Source of the DNA: a virus
Length of the DNA stretch: 44,215 nucleotides
IMG/VR virus record: IMGVR_UViG_3300028196_000025
Location: 1-44,215 of that record
Reading direction: 5' to 3' (one strand)
Position 1 is the first letter of the stretch, and every line of letters begins with the position of its first letter. Position numbers and translations under genes: made by a program. Positions 31,219 to 41,242 of the stretch are shown piece after piece. Under the pieces are notes generated by a model. The model searched no databases and was not told the DNA's origin. It saw nothing but the letters and a program-made list of their open reading frames with translations.

Positions 31219-33273
31219 ATGTCACTAGATAGCAAGATTTCAATTTTACTATCTCAGCTGAAGAATAATCCTGAATTACTTAATAGAAATACAAATTCTG
31301 CAAGGCTAGAAGACGTTACAGTTCCTAATGAGCCTTTATTTGCAGGAATAACAGGAAATATGCCCACACTTCTAGGGGCGGCTTCCTTGATAAATGATCC
31401 CAACTTGTTTAATGTAAAGCTGGATCTATTTATTTTATTGAAAGAACAGCTTACAAGTAGTTTAAAACTAATTGATATTCTTTCAATCTCTCAAGATAAA
31501 GCATTCAAAGAGGTATTAGTAGGTAGGGAAGAAGCTAGAAAAAGTGTAGTAAGGCCCTTAGAAAGTATAGTAGAAATAGATCAATTCATAAAGTTTCTAA
31601 GAACCTTTAATTTAACAGATTCTTTAACTATAAATGAATCAAAAACTTTAAAAAGTACTAAAAGCTTAGTAACATCATTAAAAACTTTAGATGGTTTAAG
31701 TAAGAAAGCCTCGATTAAAAGATCGGAACTTTTAGATTTATTAGATGAAATAATTATAAAGAGAACTGCAAGAGTTAAACCTATAGAGACTATTAGGCTT
31801 GCAGATGTAATCAAAGTACCAAAAGCAAAGTTTGAAGCAGATAAACTAACTATAAGAGATTTTACCCCCGCATTTAAAACTAACATAGAAAATCATAAAG
31901 ATTTAGTAGCTTTAAATGCAGTATTTAAAGATATAAAGCAAATAAAGGTTTTACAAGAAGATGTACGAACAAAAAGTTTTACACTAAACCCCAAAGCTTT
32001 TGTTCTTACTAATAGACTTAGTGCAAAGTCTAGAGTTAAATTAAATTTTTCTTTTGATGTACCAAATGAGCAAATTAAACTTTTTGATATAACAACAAAA
32101 GATACTGGTGTTAAAAAACAATCTGCTTTTTCTGCGCGCACAAATGCATTAGTATCAAAATTTTTACTAAGCAAAGATACAGCAGCTACAAAATCAAAAC
32201 ATCAGCTAAAAACTATTACAGAAAAAAATGATTTAGTAGTGGCATCTATTGATAAATTTTTCAAAGTAAATAGACTTTTATTTGAAACGTATAATATTAG
32301 AGATGGAATAATTAAACCTGCAAAATTCAAACAAGCTGTAGATAATTTGGCATCGTTTAGTAACACTTCAAAAAAGTTTGATAAGCCGATAAATGATATA
32401 GTCGATTTAATTATAAAAACATCTTTAAATCCAAATCTAGCAGAAAAAGATCAGATAAACATTTTAAATTCTATACTAACTCCCAGGGCAAAAATTAATA
32501 CAGAAAGACTAGAAATTAGTGAATTTATTAAACTAGGGTCTCCATTTAGACTTCTTGAAGTATTTGATATAATAGACATAAATATAGCTAGGTTTTTAAA
32601 GAAATACATAATACGCCCAGAAGCAGTAAAAGCCCTTGATAATTTAATAGAAGCTAAAAGTTTAATTTCTACTACTCAAGTAGGGGTACGATCAAGAGAT
32701 AGAGATGCTGGTGGAATAGGAGATGTATTTTTTAGTCTTGGACGAAAGATAGTAGATTTAGTATATATTATTGACAAAGTAAAAAAAGAGGCTAAACTAC
32801 CTAGAAAAGAGAGACTAAAAATACAAGACTCAAGTCTAGAAGGTCGATCTAAATTAATTTTATCAAGAATTTTTGCAGATGACGACAAGCGCGGAACTTT
32901 AGTAGGAAAGGCTCTTATATCATTCACAGTCGGGATAGAAGATAATAGACATGCACATTTCTTAAGAACTACTAAATCTGAAAAACTAAAGACGCGAAGC
33001 TTTACAGTAACACCTGCATTTGCAGAACAAATAACAGAAAGATTTTTAGTGAATGATAGTTTTAACCCTTATCTATTTCATACAGTAAAAGAAGTTAGAG
33101 TTGAGTTAAAAGATATATTGCTGAAAAAATTTCAAGAAAAAGGTATTAGAGACACACTCTCTTCTTCAGAAAAAGGTTATGTTTGGATGAGGGATGAAGA
33201 GTACATGAGAGGAGCATATTTTTTACAGCCATATGTTGCTACAATACCCCCCGGCAGATCACGCCAATTTTAA
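31219..33273 (+). CDS. 684-residue lysine-rich degenerate-repeat protein, probably structural
   Basis: No recognised family. The whole protein is a series of loosely repeated units in which a Lys-rich stretch alternates with an Ile/Leu/Asp motif, for example SLTINESKTLKSTKSL, DGLSKKASIKRSELLDLLDE, RLADVIKVPKAKF, TKDTGVKKQSAFSARTNA and NDLVVASIDKFFKVN. Marine phages often have proteins of repeated DSV/TDSxxxxD units of this sort (recollection). Only the last 60 residues look different (YVWMRDEEYMRGAYFLQPYV). A fibrous virion component is the best guess, given its place among adhesion genes. The DNA is very AT-rich here. Confidence 0.6.
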   Translation: MSLDSKISILLSQLKNNPELLNRNTNSARLEDVTVPNEPLFAGITGNMPTLLGAASLINDPNLFNVKLDLFILLKEQLTSSLKLIDILSISQDKAFKEVLVGREEARKSVVRPLESIVEIDQFIKFLRTFNLTDSLTINESKTLKSTKSLVTSLKTLDGLSKKASIKRSELLDLLDEIIIKRTARVKPIETIRLADVIKVPKAKFEADKLTIRDFTPAFKTNIENHKDLVALNAVFKDIKQIKVLQEDVRTKSFTLNPKAFVLTNRLSAKSRVKLNFSFDVPNEQIKLFDITTKDTGVKKQSAFSARTNALVSKFLLSKDTAATKSKHQLKTITEKNDLVVASIDKFFKVNRLLFETYNIRDGIIKPAKFKQAVDNLASFSNTSKKFDKPINDIVDLIIKTSLNPNLAEKDQINILNSILTPRAKINTERLEISEFIKLGSPFRLLEVFDIIDINIARFLKKYIIRPEAVKALDNLIEAKSLISTTQVGVRSRDRDAGGIGDVFFSLGRKIVDLVYIIDKVKKEAKLPRKERLKIQDSSLEGRSKLILSRIFADDDKRGTLVGKALISFTVGIEDNRHAHFLRTTKSEKLKTRSFTVTPAFAEQITERFLVNDSFNPYLFHTVKEVRVELKDILLKKFQEKGIRDTLSSSEKGYVWMRDEEYMRGAYFLQPYVATIPPGRSRQF

Positions 33274-33285
33274 AGGAGAACCTAA

Positions 33286-35250
33286 ATGTATATAGACGAT
33301 TGTCGCTTAAAAGGTGTTGTAAACCTAGTCCTTCGTGATAAAGATGGAAAGGTAAAGCAACACAAAACAATTCGTAATAAAGTTACGAAAGATGGTATTG
33401 CTCACATTATCGGTCGTATGATTGATGATGGACAAGACCGCGCAGGCAAGCATAAAATGCCCCGAATGATGAGCCATATGGCAATCGGAATCGGAGCTGC
33501 TGCTCGTTCTAACAAAGATCGATATGACCATGAGTCGTTTGATGCCCTGCCACAAGTCTTAGGAATTAGTGATAGTGGAGGTACTCAAGCGAACCTAAAA
33601 ACCGCAAGAAAGCAGGCAGCTATTCCAAAATCATATGATCGCAGACTTCAAGATGAGAGAGGCTTTCGTGTTCAGCTTATGAAAGACACTACTCTTGCAG
33701 GTGATTATACACCACTTATAAATGTGCATCTTGAGCGCGATGGTACAACTGCAATGCACGCTACCGATGGGTCAGGAAATAGCCAACTTATTTTTACAAC
33801 AGGTAGTGCAGGGGGAGACACATTAAAGCGTCTAAGAAAGGGTCTTCAAATAACCGGCCTTACCGGAGGGACTTCAAATACTGGCCCTACGGGCGGCAGT
33901 TCGGATAATGTTAAAAATGTTCAAACTATAAAAATTGCCAAGATTGAGTCTGGAGTTCCTAACTCTACTGCTTCACGCCTAACTTTAGATGGAACTTTAG
34001 CTTCCCCTCCGGGGGGTACCGTAACTGATATTCATCTTGATGTAGAATATGTTGATGCTGTTACTTTAACAAATTATACTATCAGCCCCGCACATCCAAC
34101 GCACGACGCCGTACGTTCAGTATACGAAGCTCCAACTGCATATAGTATTAAAACAGGGCCTTTTGCTGCTGCATCACTTAGAAGCAGTAATATAGGTGCA
34201 CCAAATGCTGCGTATTTAGAAGACGGGAAAGCAATGCTAGGAATTACTCGAGGACAAATTGGTGCTTTTTATGAGAGAGAACTAGAGTACAATATTCGAC
34301 TTACTCATACTGATGATGATGGTCTTCCTATTGATTTAGCTCAATTTCCTAACGGAAATAGTAATAAACCTACTACTGTTGATGAAGCTGGTTTCGCAAT
34401 TCTTGACTCGGGAGTAGCTAGATTTCCTTTTGTAGGCGCTGAGGAGGACAAGCCTTCTGGTACCACAACTGTGGGAGCTGCTACTAGCATTGGCTCAAAT
34501 ACTGCGACGACTCGTGGCACAGAGTTCGTTCAATTCGGTACAGCAGTGGATGGTATTTTTCAAGGAGCATTAGTAGGCTCAAGTATTGTTGCAAATAGCG
34601 CAGACGGTACTGCAGAAGGCTATCCACCTGAAGAAAATAACTATGGACTTGCTGGAGGTTTGAACATTATTGGAACTGGTGTAGATGCTGTAGCATCTAC
34701 ATTTAGTGCGGCATTGGCCTATAATTTTGCAGGAGGGACATATGCTCCAAACGCTGTGGCGGGTGCAAAGAAAAACGGCGATCGAATTGTATATATTGCT
34801 ACATTTAAAGAAAATAATCCTCGTCCCGAGCAAGATTATGATCATTTTACGTCTCCTCCCAGCATTAAAGCTCCCTTGAACCGTATCTATCCTATTACAG
34901 AGGCAGGTATTTTTAATAAGCATGTGCCTGATATTGGAGTTTTTGACGTTGGAGATCGTTCGTATACAAGCTCTGATGGATCTACTTCGGAGTTGGCTCA
35001 TATTGATGCGAGATCAAATACAGCAACAGGAACTACTATTGATTATACTCTAACAAGTGGTACGGACCATAATCCTGTTGAAGGTGTTTTAACTCAGGAT
35101 GGTAAATCAATTACTGCTGCAGCTTTTGGCTTTACTAAGGGGCCCCTGACTCAAACAATGCTGTGTCGTACAACTTTCGATCCAGTTAATAAAGCAACCG
35201 CAGATACTCTGCAAATTACTTGGTCAGTTCAACTTCAAGATTTGACATAA
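33286..35250 (+). CDS. 654-residue virion protein of the fibre region
   Basis: It has a strong AAAGGAG ribosome-binding site. The N-terminal part is basic and distinctive (LVLRDKDGKVKQHKTIRNKV, KDGIAHIIGRMIDD, MMSHMAIGIG), while the rest is beta-rich with Gly/Thr repeats such as LTGGTSNTGPTGGSSDN and ends in DTLQITWSVQLQDL. Proteins with this N-terminal pattern occur near fibre genes of marine phages, to my recollection. It may be a large fibre-base or decoration protein. No enzymatic motif is seen. Confidence 0.6.
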   Translation: MYIDDCRLKGVVNLVLRDKDGKVKQHKTIRNKVTKDGIAHIIGRMIDDGQDRAGKHKMPRMMSHMAIGIGAAARSNKDRYDHESFDALPQVLGISDSGGTQANLKTARKQAAIPKSYDRRLQDERGFRVQLMKDTTLAGDYTPLINVHLERDGTTAMHATDGSGNSQLIFTTGSAGGDTLKRLRKGLQITGLTGGTSNTGPTGGSSDNVKNVQTIKIAKIESGVPNSTASRLTLDGTLASPPGGTVTDIHLDVEYVDAVTLTNYTISPAHPTHDAVRSVYEAPTAYSIKTGPFAAASLRSSNIGAPNAAYLEDGKAMLGITRGQIGAFYERELEYNIRLTHTDDDGLPIDLAQFPNGNSNKPTTVDEAGFAILDSGVARFPFVGAEEDKPSGTTTVGAATSIGSNTATTRGTEFVQFGTAVDGIFQGALVGSSIVANSADGTAEGYPPEENNYGLAGGLNIIGTGVDAVASTFSAALAYNFAGGTYAPNAVAGAKKNGDRIVYIATFKENNPRPEQDYDHFTSPPSIKAPLNRIYPITEAGIFNKHVPDIGVFDVGDRSYTSSDGSTSELAHIDARSNTATGTTIDYTLTSGTDHNPVEGVLTQDGKSITAAAFGFTKGPLTQTMLCRTTFDPVNKATADTLQITWSVQLQDLT

Positions 35251-35266
35251 GTAAAGAAGACGTTTA

Positions 35267-37144
35267 ATGTCGCATCCTAGAACTTCCTCAAGCCTGCCCG
35301 CTAATGGAGCGGGCAGTCCTGTAACAGTCGATGGCATTACATATGTCTGGAATACTGTTACAGGTCGTTGGGAAACACAAATTAGTAAGAATATTAATAT
35401 TGTTACTAAAGACACAGATGCCAATTATGTAATACCCCCTTCTTCTTTTAGTGGCTCTCTTACATCTAAAGAGGCCCAGCCTGTTACGCATAAGCCAAAT
35501 GAAGAATTACTAACAGTAATTGAGGTAGATACTAACTTTATACAGCTAAAGCAAGGTATCGCAAGTCTAGAAAGAGAACTTACTTACTGGACTCATGAAG
35601 TAGAAGAAGAAGCGGGCAGAATCAATACTATAAATAGTACTTTATTTGATTCAAACAATCAAGTAAATTTTGTCCCTAGAACAACCGGGGGTACTTTTGG
35701 GGGTATTGTTGCGGCTGCGACCCCTACATCTGCAAATCAGAATAATTCAGACGTAGTTACTACTCAGTACCTCCAGAGAGAGTTTGGGACTTTAAATAGA
35801 AGTTTAATACCTAATCAAGTAGCTACTAATCTTGATCTGGGAAGCTCTTCTAATGGTTGGAGAGATATTTATGTTCAGCAAAGTATTTTGCCTGATTCAT
35901 CTGCTAATATACATGCAACTGAACTAAGAACAGATCCTAATAATCCAGCTCAACAATTAACCGTACGCTATAGAGATGTAGATATTGGTTCTTTTACAAA
36001 TCGTTTTAGAGATTTATATGCCCATAGCGGTAGCTTCTTTGGCGGTACAGTAACTATTGGAGACGCATCACTTTCTGAAACAACTTCGGGAGGGTTGTTA
36101 ATACCCAATAATAGTTCTATTGGCACAGAAGCTAATGAGATTCCTTCTTCTTTTGCAAATACTTTAATTGATGAAAGATTTGCAGTAACTGGCCAAATAT
36201 CTGAAAGACTAGTTGGAACATTTACAACATCAGGAAATATTTCTACTAATAATCCTGTAAAAATACTATCAACAGGAAAAGTAACCGCAGTAACTAGTAC
36301 TACAACAAGTGACGCTTTTGTAGGTATAGCACTAGAAACAAAAAATAATAATCAAGAAATAAAAGTAGTTGTACATGGTGTTGTCGGAGGTTTCACAGGT
36401 CTAACCTCTGGAACCCCCGTCCATATAGAACAAAATGGTACAATTACTCAAACTAAAACAACTACTACCCAAAAGATAGGGGTAGCAGTATCTACAACAG
36501 AAGTATTTTTATTCTCTATTTCTAATTTAGATACTTATGTACTTGGTAAGCTAAAGATAGGTTTAGAAGACTTATCTGCCTCAGTTGCAACTCCTGGTAG
36601 TGGAAGTGGTAGTCTTTCTTACAATAATGGTACGGGTACTTTCACTTTCACTCCCCCAGACTTAAGTCCTTATGCTACTTTACAATATGTAAATCAAGAA
36701 GTAACAAGTTTAATTGATGCGGCTCCAGGGGCCCTCGATACTTTAAATGAGTTAGCAGCAGCAATAGGCGATGATGCAAATTTTTCAACAACTGTAACAA
36801 ACAATTTAGCTACAAAAGCGCCTTTAGTAAGTCCTACTTTTACAGGTGCTCCTACAGCCCCTACAGCTAGTTCTACAACTAATAACACACAGCTCGCGAC
36901 TACAGCTTTTGTACAAAACTTGGCAGGAGCTCAAGAAATCGGAGACTTATCTGATGTAGATATTAATAGTGTGCAGGACGGACAGGTTTTAGCATATAGT
37001 ATTTCTTCTCAAAAGTTTATAAATCAAAATCAATCAGGTGTAGGCTCAGGCACAGGAGGCACAGTTAATTTTATTGTAGACGGAGGATCAGCTACAACAG
37101 TATCCAACGACATAATAATTTTTCTGGACGGAGGTAGCGCATAA
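35267..37144 (+). CDS. tail fibre 2, modular
   Basis: 625 residues. The N-terminal module (PANGAGSPVTVDGITYVWNT) is of the type that opens several fibre genes here. A helical part (LLTVIEVDTNFIQLKQGIAS) and repeated beta modules follow (LGSSSNGWRDIYVQQSILPD and FTNRFRDLYAHSGSFFGGTV), like T4-type long fibre segments. Near the C-terminus comes GALDTLNELAAAIGDDANFS with APLVSPTFTGAPTAPTAS and QLATTAFVQN, modules also found in the two fibres downstream. It lacks a large C-terminal tip, so it may connect to the next gene's product. Confidence 0.78.
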   Translation: MSHPRTSSSLPANGAGSPVTVDGITYVWNTVTGRWETQISKNINIVTKDTDANYVIPPSSFSGSLTSKEAQPVTHKPNEELLTVIEVDTNFIQLKQGIASLERELTYWTHEVEEEAGRINTINSTLFDSNNQVNFVPRTTGGTFGGIVAAATPTSANQNNSDVVTTQYLQREFGTLNRSLIPNQVATNLDLGSSSNGWRDIYVQQSILPDSSANIHATELRTDPNNPAQQLTVRYRDVDIGSFTNRFRDLYAHSGSFFGGTVTIGDASLSETTSGGLLIPNNSSIGTEANEIPSSFANTLIDERFAVTGQISERLVGTFTTSGNISTNNPVKILSTGKVTAVTSTTTSDAFVGIALETKNNNQEIKVVVHGVVGGFTGLTSGTPVHIEQNGTITQTKTTTTQKIGVAVSTTEVFLFSISNLDTYVLGKLKIGLEDLSASVATPGSGSGSLSYNNGTGTFTFTPPDLSPYATLQYVNQEVTSLIDAAPGALDTLNELAAAIGDDANFSTTVTNNLATKAPLVSPTFTGAPTAPTASSTTNNTQLATTAFVQNLAGAQEIGDLSDVDINSVQDGQVLAYSISSQKFINQNQSGVGSGTGGTVNFIVDGGSATTVSNDIIIFLDGGSA

Positions 37145-39907
37145 ATGGCGGCACGAATACAGATAAGAAGAGATACTTCCAGTAACTGGACCTCTGCTAA
37201 TCCTACTTTGAATTCAGGAGAGTTGGGCCTAGAAACTAATACAAATAAAATAAAAGTTGGAAACGGTTCTACAGCTTGGAATTCTTTGGCGTACACTATT
37301 TATCCCCTCTCATTCTCTGACTTGCTTAATAAGCCTACTACTATAGCAGGTTATGGTATCACAGATGCATTTGATGGGGCTTTCAGTTCTTTAACGGGTA
37401 GACCTACTACCTTAGCGGGATATGGCATCACAGATGCGATGTCAGGAACCGCAGTACTGGAAGACCTTTCAAATGTTTCTATATCTAGCTTACTTAATAA
37501 TCAGATTATAAAGTATAATGGCACAAATTTTGTAAATCATACTTTAACTTTTTCTGATATTACTTCTACCCCTACAACAGTTGCAGGGTATGGTATTACA
37601 GATGCACTAACAACTGTATCTTTTGCACAACTTACCGGCAAACCCACGACTATAGCAGGGTATGGTATCACAGATGCATTTGATGGAGTTTTTAGCTCTT
37701 TAACAGGTAGGCCTACCACTATAGCAGGGTATGGTATTACCGATGCTTTTGACGGGGCTTTTGGCTCTCTTACAGGTAAGCCTACCACTATAGCAGGATA
37801 TGGTATTACCGATGCTTTTAATGGGTCATTTAGTGCTCTTACAGGTAAGCCCACCACTATAGCAGGATATGGTATTACCGATGCTTTTGATGGCACCTAT
37901 AGCTCTTTAACAGGTAAGCCTACCACTATAGCAGGGTATGGTATTACCGATGCTTTTGACGGGGCTTTTGGCTCTCTTACAGGCAGGCCCACAACTTTAG
38001 CGGGATATAGCATAACAGATGCTGCGCCTTTAGCAAGCCCCGGGCTTACTGGGACTCCAACAGCTCCAACCGCTGCATTAGGTACAAATACTACTCAAAT
38101 AGCCACTACTGCATTTGTGAATACAACTGTAGAAGATTCTATTGATACAAATAATACTGTATATTTTCAAGATAGTTCCCCCACTTTCTCAGCTTTTGAC
38201 GAAATCTGGGTAGATACTAATGCAGGAGGCTTGTATAAATCTGTAGCCTCTGCATTAACAGCTCCCCTTGACAGCAGCATGGTAGCTAGTAATTCAGCCA
38301 CTATTACTATTCCTGCTCCGGCAGCTACTGATACTAGATTAGTTTTAGGAACTGGACTACCAAGTGGTACGGTATCTTTTAATACTCCTATTTTTATAGA
38401 GTCTTTTTCTAGCACAGGATCTAATACTCCTACTCTCGGTGTAGTAACTTACGCGGACAATACTCAAGCAACAGTAAATTCAAATTCTATTAGTAGATCG
38501 GCAGGAAATGCTTTAGATACTAAAATTAAAAGTTTTACTTTTACATCTCCAGGTACGTCAAATTCTAGTAATTCTCATATTACCTTAACAGTTTCGGCAC
38601 ACCCGGTATGGGCACTGCAAGACTCTGATATTCAAGCAAAAGTAGATGCAGTTATTGATTCAGCTCCAAATGCTCTTAATACTTTAAATGAGCTAGCGGC
38701 GGCTCTTGGTGATGATGCAAACTTTTCTACAACTGTAACAAATAGTTTAGCAACTAAAGCACCTTTGGCTAGCCCGGCTCTTTCCGGCACTCCAACAGCG
38801 CCGACAGCAGCAGCTAGTACAAATACTACTCAGATAGCTACAACTGCATTTGTACAGACTAATCTTGCAGATAAGATAACACTAACAGATCTTAGTGTTA
38901 CATCAAATAGTGCTTCCGGAAGCGGCGCACTTACTTATAATAATTCTAGCGGCGCATTTAGCTTTACGCCCCCTGATCTTAGTAGCTTTGTAAGTTCAGT
39001 ATCATTTAACTCTTTAACAGGCAAACCGACAACCGTATCGGGGTATGGTATTACAGATGCTTTAACAACCGGGGCAGATGCAGACATTGGTAGTAATGAT
39101 TTTATAACTACAGGTAAAGCTTACTTTGCAAATATGTTTGCTCAAACTTCAAACCTGCCTAGTGCTACTACATATCACGGTATGTTTGCCCATGTTCATG
39201 GAACAGGTGCTGCATATTTTGCTCATGCGGGTAACTGGGTAAGGCTTGCAAATCAATCCGAAGTATTTAGTGGAGTGTTTGCGGACCTTACAAGTAGGCC
39301 TACTACACTTACAGGGTATGGTATTACGGATGCTGCACCTTTAGCAAGCCCTACTTTTACAGGAGTCCCTTCAGGGCCAACAGCCGCTAGTAGCACAAAT
39401 ACAACTCAGTTTGCAACAACAGCTTTTGTTCAATCTGCAATAGCAGGATTTAGCGTAGGAGCAAATGTATCTGTTTCAGGGAGCGCCCCTAGTAGCCCCT
39501 CTGCGGGAGACTTATGGTTTGATGATGATGCTCTTGTACTCTATGTATATTATGCTGACGGGGATTCTAATCAATGGGTACAAACTAATCCTTCTTCGGG
39601 AGGCGGTGTATCCACTGTAGAAAGATATAAAGAAAAAACTAGTAACTATGTTGCTGTAGTAGGAGAGAAGCTAATAGTAGACACTTCTAGTGCCGTAACA
39701 ATAACATTACCCGCTGCTGCATCAATTGGAGACGAGATAAGAATTATTGATGGAACAGGAAATGCTGCAACTAATAATATAACTGTGGCAAGAAATGGGC
39801 ATAAAATTGAAGGTGCTACATCAAACTTAACAATCGATTTAAATAGAGCGGCCTTTGGATTAGTATACTATAATACTGCCCAAGGCTGGTTACTCACGGA
39901 GCGATAA
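37145..39907 (+). CDS. tail fibre 3 with 69-bp tandem repeats
   Basis: 920 residues. The first 45 residues (IQIRRDTSSNWTSANPTLNS, then GELGLETNTNKIKVGNGSTA) are a typical attachment module of phage fibres. Nine units of 23 residues with KPTTIAGYGITDAFDGA follow, then three copies of the APLASPxxTGxPTAPTA...TTQIATTAFVQ module. A LTTGADADIGSNDFITTGKA / HVHGTGAAYFAHAGNW segment is shared with fibre 5. The C-terminal part (TITLPAAASIGDEIRIIDGT) is a beta-helix-like end domain. The start is one base after the previous stop, and the stop overlaps the next ATG (TAATG). Confidence 0.82.
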   Translation: MAARIQIRRDTSSNWTSANPTLNSGELGLETNTNKIKVGNGSTAWNSLAYTIYPLSFSDLLNKPTTIAGYGITDAFDGAFSSLTGRPTTLAGYGITDAMSGTAVLEDLSNVSISSLLNNQIIKYNGTNFVNHTLTFSDITSTPTTVAGYGITDALTTVSFAQLTGKPTTIAGYGITDAFDGVFSSLTGRPTTIAGYGITDAFDGAFGSLTGKPTTIAGYGITDAFNGSFSALTGKPTTIAGYGITDAFDGTYSSLTGKPTTIAGYGITDAFDGAFGSLTGRPTTLAGYSITDAAPLASPGLTGTPTAPTAALGTNTTQIATTAFVNTTVEDSIDTNNTVYFQDSSPTFSAFDEIWVDTNAGGLYKSVASALTAPLDSSMVASNSATITIPAPAATDTRLVLGTGLPSGTVSFNTPIFIESFSSTGSNTPTLGVVTYADNTQATVNSNSISRSAGNALDTKIKSFTFTSPGTSNSSNSHITLTVSAHPVWALQDSDIQAKVDAVIDSAPNALNTLNELAAALGDDANFSTTVTNSLATKAPLASPALSGTPTAPTAAASTNTTQIATTAFVQTNLADKITLTDLSVTSNSASGSGALTYNNSSGAFSFTPPDLSSFVSSVSFNSLTGKPTTVSGYGITDALTTGADADIGSNDFITTGKAYFANMFAQTSNLPSATTYHGMFAHVHGTGAAYFAHAGNWVRLANQSEVFSGVFADLTSRPTTLTGYGITDAAPLASPTFTGVPSGPTAASSTNTTQFATTAFVQSAIAGFSVGANVSVSGSAPSSPSAGDLWFDDDALVLYVYYADGDSNQWVQTNPSSGGGVSTVERYKEKTSNYVAVVGEKLIVDTSSAVTITLPAAASIGDEIRIIDGTGNAATNNITVARNGHKIEGATSNLTIDLNRAAFGLVYYNTAQGWLLTER
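37313..38035 (+). repeat. 69-bp repeat array in fibre 3
   Basis: Units of 69 bp (23 codons) start at 37313, 37382 and 37550, then a head-to-tail run of six spans 37622-38035. Core bases such as CCTACCACTATAGCAGG and ATGGTATTACCGATGC are identical in neighbouring units, showing recent copying. Confidence 0.92.
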
Positions 39908-41232
39908 TGGCAAATTATTCAACTATAAGAGGTAGTGGCAGTGGTAGTGGGGGAGGAGTTACTGCCTACGCTAATTATGCTGCGCTTCCTACATCGGGCA
40001 ACTCAGAAGGGGATCTAGGGTTTACTCAAGATACCGATGCTTTATACGTATGGGACGGCACGGCATGGGATAGAGTAGATAGTGGAGATGAATCTCCTGT
40101 AATTCTTACGGATCCACCTACAACTCATGATCTTGATGCGGGAGGCTCTACAACTTCAATATCTATGGCAGCACAAGATCCTGAAGGTTTTGATATAACT
40201 TATGGAATCGCTTATAAAACAGCTAATAACGCCCGCCCTGTGCAACTCGGAGCAGACACCACCATAAATCAAAGTACTGGTGCTTATACTTTTACCCCCA
40301 GTACAAATACAGCACATTCAGGCACATTTAGAGCACGACTAAGTGCTTCTGATGGAGCAAATGTTACCACTCGATTCGTTGATGTCGAGCTAGACTTTAG
40401 TATGGATCTACAATACCTTGTTGTTGCTGGAGGTGGCGGTGGCGGTGGAGCAGGAGGAGCCGGAGGAGGGGGCGGAGGCCTGCTTGAACAAACCATTGCT
40501 TCCACAGACAGGGGCAGGACGTACAGTATCACGGTAGGGGCCGGTGGTACAGGACAAGACGGCTGGTTTGGTAGCGCCACAGCAGGAGCTGATAGTATAA
40601 TATCTTTGAGTTCAGGTAGCGGCTTTACAACTGTAACTGCAAAAGGAGGAGGTCTAGGAGGCTCAAATGGAGGTGGCGGAGGTAATGGAGGCTCTGGAGG
40701 AGGAGCAGCTCACTCTGATGCTGGCGGCGCTGCCGTAAGGGATCCAGGTAGAGGCGTATACCCAGGTTCGACTTATTTAGACCAAGCTCGACAAGGCTAC
40801 GACGGAGGTCAAGCTAGTGTACACTATGGTGCTGGAGGGGGCGGTGCTGGAGGAGTTGGAGCAAATGCTAATCAAGGTGCGGGGGGTATCGGAGCACAGA
40901 GTTCAATTACAGGCACTGCTACTTACTATGCTGGAGGGGGCGGTGGAGGCGGTGGTACCGCAGGAACTTCAAACGCCGGGGGTACTAGCTCAGGAGGCCT
41001 AGGTGGGGGTGGAGATGGAGGAGTTAGTAGCACTGCAGGAACAGACGGTCTTGGTGGCGGTGGTGGCGGTGCCCCCAAAGATTATGGAAATGTAGGTAAA
41101 GATGGGGGAGATGGTGTAGTTATTATTCGTACAACTGCAACTGCCCTCTCTACTACGGGCTCCCCCACAGTAACTACAGACGGATCCTACAATATTTATA
41201 AATTTACAGCCAATGGAACCATATCGTTTTAA
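39907..41232 (+). CDS. tail fibre 4 / adhesin with glycine-rich tip
   Basis: 441 residues. A short N-terminal Gly/Ser stretch and ANYAALPTSGNSEGDLGFTQ module (trimeric-fibre connector) lead to a cadherin-like domain (PVILTDPPTTHDLDAGG to VELDF, about 60-165). The C-terminal 270 residues form a polyglycine-rich domain opening with LQYLVVAGGGGG and ending GDGVVIIRTTATALSTTGSP plus TVTTDGSYNIYKFTANGTI. Glycine-rich tips of this sort in T2-type gp38 adhesins bind outer-membrane proteins through exposed loops, so a receptor-binding role is inferred. Its tip is paralogous to that of fibre 5. Confidence 0.78.
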   Translation: MANYSTIRGSGSGSGGGVTAYANYAALPTSGNSEGDLGFTQDTDALYVWDGTAWDRVDSGDESPVILTDPPTTHDLDAGGSTTSISMAAQDPEGFDITYGIAYKTANNARPVQLGADTTINQSTGAYTFTPSTNTAHSGTFRARLSASDGANVTTRFVDVELDFSMDLQYLVVAGGGGGGGAGGAGGGGGGLLEQTIASTDRGRTYSITVGAGGTGQDGWFGSATAGADSIISLSSGSGFTTVTAKGGGLGGSNGGGGGNGGSGGGAAHSDAGGAAVRDPGRGVYPGSTYLDQARQGYDGGQASVHYGAGGGGAGGVGANANQGAGGIGAQSSITGTATYYAGGGGGGGGTAGTSNAGGTSSGGLGGGGDGGVSSTAGTDGLGGGGGGAPKDYGNVGKDGGDGVVIIRTTATALSTTGSPTVTTDGSYNIYKFTANGTISF

Positions 41233-41242
41233 GGAGTGAATA

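Noticed and set aside
37313-38035. CRISPR array or DNA-level regulatory repeats
   Set aside because: The 69-bp period is an exact multiple of three, the frame is kept, there are no unique spacers, and the encoded unit is a known type of fibre repeat.
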